Source of the DNA: Paulinella micropora
Taxonomy: Eukaryota > Cercozoa > Imbricatea > Euglyphida
Assembly: GCA_009731375.1 (NCBI GenBank)
Contig: BJOX01000011.1
Span: forward strand, 1,368,092 to 1,390,274
Length of the DNA: 22,183 bases
Reading direction: 5' to 3'
In this document: piece after piece, positions 17,459 to 22,183 of the stretch
Layout of the letters: every line of letters begins with the position of its first letter
Position numbering within the stretch: position 1 is the stretch's first letter
The notes under the pieces: model-generated
What the model was told of the DNA's origin: nothing
Databases searched by the model: none
What the model saw: only the letters and a program-made list of their open reading frames with translations
Position numbers and translations under genes: made by a program

Positions 17459-18705
17459 TGGTCTTCTAAGAAATTAACGATAACACTCACATTTCCTCCA
17501 TTATTAGCAGTCGCGACAGACTTTTGTAAAAATGTTAGATTTTCACCAGGTGCGAGTTGTATGTCGTAAGTTCGCAAATCAATAAGCTGGCTAGAAGTAG
17601 CATTAACAAAAAGTTTAAGGATGACGTCCGTTATAGTGGCACCACCAAGAGCAGTCGCGGCAGTATCCTTTGACACGATTGAAGTTGTAGCATCAATATC
17701 AGCAAAGTTCTCCGCCGTAAGTGTTCCAGTTGTTTTCACAATCCGCACTATATTAACTTTTGTATCTTCGTTTGAAATGCTAACGAGAGATGGATAAACG
17801 ATTGAATAATTTGTAGCACCGCCATTAAAAAGCGATTTATTTTTTATGCTAAGAATTGGGCTTTCAGTAGTGCTCGCTGGCTCACTTCCTTCCGCTTCGT
17901 TAGATATGCTTGAATTAACGGTGTTAGCGCCCTCAATAAACATACTACAACTAGCCGTTTTCAATATTTGTATTCCTGTATCGGCATCATTTCTCATTCT
18001 AGCAACAAATGGAAGAGTTGTATTCCGCAGACTGACACCCGTGTTGGCATTCGCATACTTAATCATATGGACTTGCTGGAATTCGCCTGTGTTGGGGTTC
18101 TCAATTGAAAACTTAATAGCCCCAAAGCCTAAATATTGAAATTGAATTTGAAAGACATTTCCCTTCGTCAAATCCAAGAGCGGCATATCGCCTGTTCCAT
18201 CACATGGGTCATCCCAGGTTGCTTGTTGAATATAGGAAACAACACCTCCTTTCGCGTGTGCTATACAGAAACCAACCACACCATCCTTATAAAAGTAGAA
18301 TCCATTTTGTAGTGCGGTATCGCCTATACCAATAAATGATATATATTCCTTAGTTTCATCAGTAGTCCATAAAGCAGTGAAGCGGGCTAAAACACCCATA
18401 CCTGTTCTGTATTTTATTTTTCTTTTGCTTTCCATAACGGCATTAGCAGTAGCATTAGCGGTTGTTTTTAATTCGGCCATATTACTGCTAAATGAAACGC
18501 TCGCGTTCGTTTCTGTTTTTGTCCATACCCTTGTATTGATAGTATATGGAAAGATTTCCTGTAATACTGGTGTTAATGAACTGGTTAATGCTTCACCAAA
18601 GGCAGTTTTCATATTTTGACCCCCTACATATCCATCATACCCGACTTTGACATTTACGAAGTCGCCGCCTGGATTTTGGGCGACTAAATTTCGTTGGTGG
18701 CTCAT
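17455..18705 (-). CDS. 416-residue putative spike or receptor-binding virion protein
   Basis: Rich in Thr, Ser, Asn and Ala with beta-strand-like segments and few charges, as in fibre or capsid-decoration proteins. The middle third (about 93-240) contains KRKIKYRTGMG, NGFYFYKDGVVGFCI and LDLTKGNVFQIQFQYLGFGAIKFSIEN-type strands, which I recall from putative spike proteins of marine PLVs and giant viruses; fold possibly lectin/jelly-roll. The last 170 residues form a second beta-rich part. No signal peptide or membrane segment. It lies directly downstream of the capsid gene on the same strand and shares that gene's promoter block and leader hairpin, which suggests co-expression with the major capsid protein and a structural role. 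Function is inferred, not demonstrated. Confidence 0.6.
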   Translation of the reverse strand: MSHQRNLVAQNPGGDFVNVKVGYDGYVGGQNMKTAFGEALTSSLTPVLQEIFPYTINTRVWTKTETNASVSFSSNMAELKTTANATANAVMESKRKIKYRTGMGVLARFTALWTTDETKEYISFIGIGDTALQNGFYFYKDGVVGFCIAHAKGGVVSYIQQATWDDPCDGTGDMPLLDLTKGNVFQIQFQYLGFGAIKFSIENPNTGEFQQVHMIKYANANTGVSLRNTTLPFVARMRNDADTGIQILKTASCSMFIEGANTVNSSISNEAEGSEPASTTESPILSIKNKSLFNGGATNYSIVYPSLVSISNEDTKVNIVRIVKTTGTLTAENFADIDATTSIVSKDTAATALGGATITDVILKLFVNATSSQLIDLRTYDIQLAPGENLTFLQKSVATANNGGNVSVIVNFLEDQ

Positions 18706-18706
18706 A

Positions 18707-18735
18707 GTAGGTGCTTTTTTTCAAAAACCACCTAC
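18707..18735 (-). promoter_or_regulatory. Leader hairpin one base before the ATG of the 416-residue gene
   Basis: GTAGGTG (18707-18713) pairs with CACCTAC (18729-18735), then a C.C mismatch, then TTTTT with AAAAA, around a 3-base loop. The capsid gene has the same structure with a G-C to A-T change in both arms. Confidence 0.7.
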
Positions 18736-18759
18736 GACCTCAAAAAATGTTTTGTTAGA

Positions 18760-18785
18760 GTTCCTATATTATCAAAAAAATAAAT
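18760..18785 (-). promoter_or_regulatory. Late-type promoter block, sense TAATATAGGAAC
   Basis: GTTCCTATATTA (18760-18771), read on minus as TAATATAGGAAC, lies 55 bases before the ATG and is followed upstream by an ATTTATTTTTTTG block. Both parts recur in the same order before the capsid gene. Confidence 0.6.
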
Positions 18786-18810
18786 CTAAAATTTTTATTA
18801 ATTTTTTTGG

Positions 18811-18836
18811 TGAAGCTTTTTTTTAAAAAAGGTTCA
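18811..18836 (-). terminator. Hairpin directly after the capsid gene
   Basis: TGAA-g-CTTTTTT (18811-18822) pairs with AAAAAAG-g-TTCA (18825-18836), 11 bp with one mismatch and a 2-base loop. It ends one base from the capsid stop codon, giving a strong 3' hairpin on the minus transcript. Confidence 0.6.
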
Positions 18837-20396
18837 TTAGGTCCTAGTAATGGTGCCATTCTTAACATTTACTTCTTGCTGAGTTACGACAAATGTGTAA
18901 TGATTGTAGGTGGCACTCACGACGGTTGCGATAAACTCCCATCGTCGCTCGGTGTCTAGGGATAATCCGCTGATTTCATTTTGGTCCTTGCTCCACAGAG
19001 GGCGAGTATTGTCAAAGCTATCGCACCAAAACCAGTTGTATTGATAAACATTGCTATTCATCAAAGACGAGCCTTCCAACTTCGGTTTAAGATACATATA
19101 GTCTTCTAGTTTTCCAGTTTGACAATCAACATTAAATTCCTGCTGTCGTGCTCCGTCTAGTGTGGTGTAAAATGTTTGAACCTTTGAGCCGAGCAGGTTG
19201 CTATTATCATAGGCGGTGTTCTTGTTTTCAGTTCCGTTAAACACAGAGTGATAAATCTTCTTAATTCGCCGTCCGTGGCCTCTGTCAAATCTAAGGATAA
19301 CATTTTGAGAAGTTGAAGTTGCCGTATTTTTATACAAGTAAGAATAATCAATGTTGAAGCTCATACCTTCGGGGCTCATAATCTTCTGCTGAATTGATTG
19401 GATAACATCGGGATTGGTTTCAACAGCTAAGAAGAGGTTGAGGTTAGTGACGGCCACACTTAAATCCGCCGCCGCAACAGTGCCTCCGCCAGTAGAAAGA
19501 GGGTCATCGTTGTAATAAAAGATTTTGGGTGTCTGTTGCCAAACAATCCGCATAGTCAAAATTTCTGGAAACATAATAGTTTTATCCAGAGCGAAAATAG
19601 TATTGTAAAGCATTCCAAGATTAATCTTAACATTGATAATCGGGTCGGCAGTTCCAATAGTGCCTCCTGAGAAATACTTAGCCTCATTGTGCGCAACATT
19701 AACAACACTAAGAGTGCCAGTTGCTGCTGCGATTAAACTATCATCGTGTCTGCGAGCATTGGTTGCTGGTTGAGTTAAGTAAGCTCGCATCTTAGTTTGG
19801 TATGAAGTCATAACTTCGGTAATACGAGTAGTAATCGCCGCCGAAACATCACCACCATTCGTAGCACCAACAGCGGTCAAAGCCGTTCCGTCTGCTTTTA
19901 GAGCGATAGCATCAAGCAAGCTAACTTTTCTTTCAGTCGCAGCGGTATTACTAAAACCCGCCCCGTTTGTTGTGTTGTTCTTTTGAAGCATACAACCAGC
20001 TCCAGAGTTGTTGTCGTGGTTTTCCAAAGCGAGTAAATCATCAATGGAGGTTTCGGGTTTCCAAATCATCTTGCTAATATTGCCGACTTCATTAATGTCG
20101 CACAGATAAACACCGCCTCTGGTAATCAATTGTATCTGCCTAATTGGTGCCAAGCAGTCCATAAAGCATTTATTGTAGTTCGCCGCCTTCGCAGCAGGAG
20201 CATAAGTAAAACTCAAAACAGAGCGAGCCAAGTTAAATGGGCGACTAATAAGGTCAAAGTTGCTTTCCTGTCCTCCTGCGGTAGTTATAGTGATACTAGA
20301 AGAACCCTCACGAGGTGTAAGCTTATTCAAGCGATAAGAAGCACTGATGTAGTCAGTCCTGCTAAAATCTAGTTCGCCTCCGTGTTGTGTAGGCAT
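18837..20396 (-). CDS. Major capsid protein, double-jelly-roll type
   Basis: 519 residues, within the usual range for Polinton/PLV capsid proteins. Gly/Thr/Asn-rich and beta-rich. Recognisable parts are an N-terminal GGELDFSRTDYISASYRLN stretch, an IRQIQLITRGGVYLCDI segment (about 89-105), the long variable loop region (about 140-225), the KTIMFPEILTMRIVWQQ strand before mid-protein, and SFNIDYSYLYKNTATSTSQ in the second half, consistent with two jelly rolls. It would form the trimeric capsomers of the icosahedral shell. The start at 20396 is preceded by a leader hairpin and a promoter block shared with the 416-residue gene. It sits between that gene and the penton-like gene on the same strand. 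The family call rests on pattern, length and context; no alignment was run. Confidence 0.85.
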   Translation of the reverse strand: MPTQHGGELDFSRTDYISASYRLNKLTPREGSSSITITTAGGQESNFDLISRPFNLARSVLSFTYAPAAKAANYNKCFMDCLAPIRQIQLITRGGVYLCDINEVGNISKMIWKPETSIDDLLALENHDNNSGAGCMLQKNNTTNGAGFSNTAATERKVSLLDAIALKADGTALTAVGATNGGDVSAAITTRITEVMTSYQTKMRAYLTQPATNARRHDDSLIAAATGTLSVVNVAHNEAKYFSGGTIGTADPIINVKINLGMLYNTIFALDKTIMFPEILTMRIVWQQTPKIFYYNDDPLSTGGGTVAAADLSVAVTNLNLFLAVETNPDVIQSIQQKIMSPEGMSFNIDYSYLYKNTATSTSQNVILRFDRGHGRRIKKIYHSVFNGTENKNTAYDNSNLLGSKVQTFYTTLDGARQQEFNVDCQTGKLEDYMYLKPKLEGSSLMNSNVYQYNWFWCDSFDNTRPLWSKDQNEISGLSLDTERRWEFIATVVSATYNHYTFVVTQQEVNVKNGTITRT

Positions 20397-20400
20397 TTTT

Positions 20401-20429
20401 GTAAGTGCTTTTTTCCAAAAACCACTTAC
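20401..20429 (-). promoter_or_regulatory. Leader hairpin four bases before the capsid ATG
   Basis: GTAAGTG (20401-20407) pairs with CACTTAC (20423-20429), then a C.C mismatch, then TTTTT with AAAAA, around a 3-base loop: the same architecture as at 18707-18735. Confidence 0.7.
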
Positions 20430-20453
20430 GAACTCAAAAACGATTTGTAAAAG

Positions 20454-20483
20454 GTTCCTATATTAATCCCCCAAAAAAATAAA
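20454..20483 (-). promoter_or_regulatory. Late-type promoter block of the capsid gene
   Basis: GTTCCTATATTA (20454-20465; sense TAATATAGGAAC) lies 58 bases before the capsid ATG, with an ATTTATTTTTTTGGGGG block further upstream. It is nearly identical to the block before the 416-residue gene. Confidence 0.6.
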
Positions 20484-20504
20484 TAATTCTAAAATTAAAA
20501 TTAA

Positions 20505-21317
20505 TTATCTAGATTTTAACAAATTAAAGAACGATGTAAATAGACTAAAATAATTTGTCTCGCGGTAAATCAACAATGTCATTACAATGCCGAGGCCGTT
20601 GAGATTAACTGGCTGGTCGTTTTCGTCAGTCAAGTAGAACCGATACAAATTGCTTGAACTAGTTGATAGTCGTTTGCCGTATTCACTGCCCGAGCCGTCG
20701 TAGATAACAGAGCCAAACGGGATTTCATTCGCGGTATATATTTCCTGTAATACGTGATTATCGCCTTCCCCAACGAGGTCTGACTGTAAATATAATGTTT
20801 TTTCGCCAGTCAAGATTATGACATTTGGGGACCTAATGGTATTGTTGGCAAAGAAATATGTTGAGTCGCGGTCAAAACCCATTACTTCGTGAATACGAGT
20901 TTCGGTGTCAAATATAAACCGCGGTTGAATGCCTCCGTTATTCGCTACGGTAAATAATAGCTTACCGTCTTCTGGGTCGGTATTGGTATTGTTGCTTGTT
21001 ATTGTATATGTGTAGTCATTGGGGCTATCTGCGGTTAGCACCTCGGCCAGTTTATTCTTTAAGTTATTCATCGTGTAGTTGCCCTCGGGTATCGTAATCA
21101 GAGCCTCAAATCCATCTTCGCTCAGAGTAAAAGTATTGTATGGCAAAGAAACAGAATAATAAGATTTAGGCACATAAATATGAAGTATTTTACAATGTGT
21201 TGGATTGTCTAGCGATTTCATATCAATGGAGTGTGTGAAATCACTGTCCGTGCCGTTTATCCTATTTTTGCTATTGACATAGTAAATGTTAGAGCTCCTG
21301 CCTCCCCTATATTCCAT
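20505..21317 (-). CDS. Penton-like minor capsid protein
   Basis: 270 residues. The N-terminus IYYVNSKNRINGTDSDFTHSI (about 11-31), followed by KILHIYVPKSYYSV and a PEGNYTMNNL segment, is the pattern of the single-jelly-roll minor capsid (penton) proteins of PLVs and Polintons. It would form the pentamers at the capsid vertices. No membrane segment. It has its own AT-rich upstream region (TATATAATATACTT on the sense strand) but lacks the leader hairpin and TATAGGAAC block of the two other late genes, so it may be expressed differently. It lies between the capsid and protease genes on the same strand. The length is typical. Confidence 0.8.
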   Translation of the reverse strand: MEYRGGRSSNIYYVNSKNRINGTDSDFTHSIDMKSLDNPTHCKILHIYVPKSYYSVSLPYNTFTLSEDGFEALITIPEGNYTMNNLKNKLAEVLTADSPNDYTYTITSNNTNTDPEDGKLLFTVANNGGIQPRFIFDTETRIHEVMGFDRDSTYFFANNTIRSPNVIILTGEKTLYLQSDLVGEGDNHVLQEIYTANEIPFGSVIYDGSGSEYGKRLSTSSSNLYRFYLTDENDQPVNLNGLGIVMTLLIYRETNYFSLFTSFFNLLKSR

Positions 21318-21391
21318 CGCAGAGACTTCGCCTCCGCACCTCCAAGTATATTATATATTTTAAAATATATTTTTATTTTACTGGCGGGGTC
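21318..21391 (-). promoter_or_regulatory. Promoter region of the penton-like gene
   Basis: An AT-rich stretch with TATATTATATATTTTAAAATATAT (TATA-like on both strands), 27-52 bases before the ATG at 21317. The 20 bases next to the ATG are GC-rich. Confidence 0.4.
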
Positions 21392-21412
21392 GTAGGGGGA
21401 GCAGGCCCCTAC
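21386..21412 (-). terminator. Hairpin at the end of the protease gene
   Basis: GTAGGGG (21392-21398) pairs with CCCCTAC (21406-21412) around a 7-base loop. It touches the protease stop codon (21412-21414). The preceding GGGGTC matches the flank of the other two copies of this palindrome family. Confidence 0.6.
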
Positions 21413-22170
21413 TAAATAAAAGTGTCAAAGCCGTAGCCGTTCTGTGTTTTCAACTCCTCAGCTTCTTTTTCTTTTAAGTCCGTCCAACCGCTGGCAAATT
21501 TAAACCGATTACCTTTTGCCCGCTCTAACAAAAACCTAATGCTATGCCATCCGCAGGTATCTGTCGTGTCGCTTTGGTTTTTGACTTGATTAACCTTCAT
21601 AAGCAGATATGTGTTTGGCTTGCTCTTTTCAATAAGCTGTTTCATTTGGTGTAGAAATAGGTCTGTCGGTTTATACAGTGCGAGCGGGTCGTAGATTTCA
21701 ATAGAGTCGTCTTTAATGGTGTCAATCCAAACAGCAATCCAATGTGAGCCTGGTTGGCTAGACTTATCTAAATTCATTATAAATCCATACTTCTTTCTTT
21801 TTTCTGGTTTCAGTTTGTTTATTTCATCGCTCGCCACAGTCCCCAAATACCATTCGTGCTTTTTCATAATGTTGTCTATTTCATCCGTCATTAGCCCTCT
21901 GTATGGGCTTCCAGCCCCTACGACCCCTGGATTTATATCTTTCTCATTTTGTGTTTGTGGTTGAATGGTGTCTACCTCGGCGGTGGGGTTTGGTTGCTCT
22001 TCTGTTAGTGCTGGTTGAATGGTGTCTACATCTGTGGTGGGGGCTGGCGGTTGTTGTGGTGGTTGCTCTTCTGTTGGTGTTGTTTGTTGCTCTTCTGTTG
22101 GCTGTTCTTCGGTTGGTTGAATACCGAGATTATTTGAAACTTGATTTTTAATGTTTGGGTCGCTTCTCAT
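21412..22170 (-). CDS. Adenain-like (Ulp1-type) cysteine protease, maturation protease
   Basis: 252 residues from the ATG at 22170, but the frame stays open to the window edge at 22183, so the true start may lie outside. The catalytic domain occupies about 90-252: His143 in GSHWIAVW, Asp161 in IEIYDPL, Gln199 (oxyanion hole) and Cys206 in DTCGWHSIRFL, in the order of adenovirus proteases. Residues about 18-75 are a Pro/Gln/Thr/Glu-rich linker with repeated TEEQP and VDTIQP units. It would cleave capsid precursors during virion maturation. Odd: residues 82-90 (GVVGAGSPY), at the junction of linker and domain, are encoded by a copy of the palindromic element found at gene ends; the GxG-rich peptide could also be a self-cleavage site, which is speculation. 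Confidence 0.88.
   Translation of the reverse strand: MRSDPNIKNQVSNNLGIQPTEEQPTEEQQTTPTEEQPPQQPPAPTTDVDTIQPALTEEQPNPTAEVDTIQPQTQNEKDINPGVVGAGSPYRGLMTDEIDNIMKKHEWYLGTVASDEINKLKPEKRKKYGFIMNLDKSSQPGSHWIAVWIDTIKDDSIEIYDPLALYKPTDLFLHQMKQLIEKSKPNTYLLMKVNQVKNQSDTTDTCGWHSIRFLLERAKGNRFKFASGWTDLKEKEAEELKTQNGYGFDTFI
21901..21927 (-). repeat. Palindromic element inside the protease gene
   Basis: GTATGGGC (21901-21908) pairs with GCCCCTAC (21914-21921) with one mismatch, then GACCCC follows. On the minus strand this reads GGGGTCGTAGGGGC, identical to the first 12 bases of the copy at 21386 and close to the one at 17434. Confidence 0.65.
21958..22038 (-). repeat. 17-bp direct repeat coding the VDTIQP units
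   Basis: GGTTGAATGGTGTCTAC occurs twice, 53 bases apart, within the low-complexity linker of the protease, showing that the linker grew by internal duplication. Confidence 0.6.
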
Positions 22171-22183
22171 TTCAGATACTAAG

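Overview
The window looks like eukaryotic DNA carrying an endogenised or integrated element of the Polinton / polinton-like virus (PLV) / virophage class. The evidence is a protein-primed family B DNA polymerase, a double-jelly-roll-type major capsid protein, a penton-like protein, an adenovirus-type cysteine protease and a retrovirus-type integrase, together with very long tetranucleotide microsatellites of a kind normal only in eukaryotic genomes. The exact host cannot be named from the sequence. PLVs mostly belong to algae and other protists, but that is background knowledge, not something seen here. These family calls come from reading motifs; no database search was run.

Left flank (1-2408): AT-rich viral-type DNA. 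It holds the 3' part of a Lys/Glu-rich charged gene (+), a small gene resembling a family found in large DNA viruses (-), a decayed integrase (+; one frameshift, two in-frame stops and a disturbed stretch), a 3' hairpin, and a 54-codon zinc-finger gene (-) that is easy to miss. It ends at a long imperfect hairpin (2361-2408).

Middle (2409-about 11130): about 8.7 kb of CATA/TATG, CA/GT, CTGT/CAGA, AG and GATA/CTAT arrays. These enclose islands of unique sequence (4200-5608, 5698-6010, 7941-8130, 9290-9743, 10831-11180) in which I see no convincing gene. Some arrays are arranged as large inverted repeats, and a core of about 110 bp occurs twice beside GATA arrays.

Right flank (about 11130-22183): a well-preserved viral block. 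Two tandemly duplicated zinc-finger genes with Pro/Ala tails and TATA boxes lead into a 1352-residue polymerase, all on +. Beyond it are a class-3 lipase-like protein (-), a 91-residue ExoX-C-terminal-like protein (+), a 416-residue possible spike protein (-), the major capsid protein (-), a penton-like protein (-) and the protease (-, possibly running off the window). A packaging ATPase, expected for this class, is not in the window.

How it fits together: the integrase would insert the genome, the polymerase would copy it from a protein primer, and the late genes on the minus strand would build and mature an icosahedral virion. The capsid gene and the 416-residue gene share an unusual 5' leader: a TATAGGAAC-type promoter block about 55 bases before the ATG, followed by a hairpin ending 1-4 bases before the ATG, with a compensatory base-pair change between the two copies. 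Short palindromic elements also recur at 3' ends of genes and inside coding regions of the polymerase, lipase and protease. The left and right flanks share the same zinc-finger family, which suggests one element (or two related ones) split by microsatellite DNA, although an assembly join cannot be excluded.
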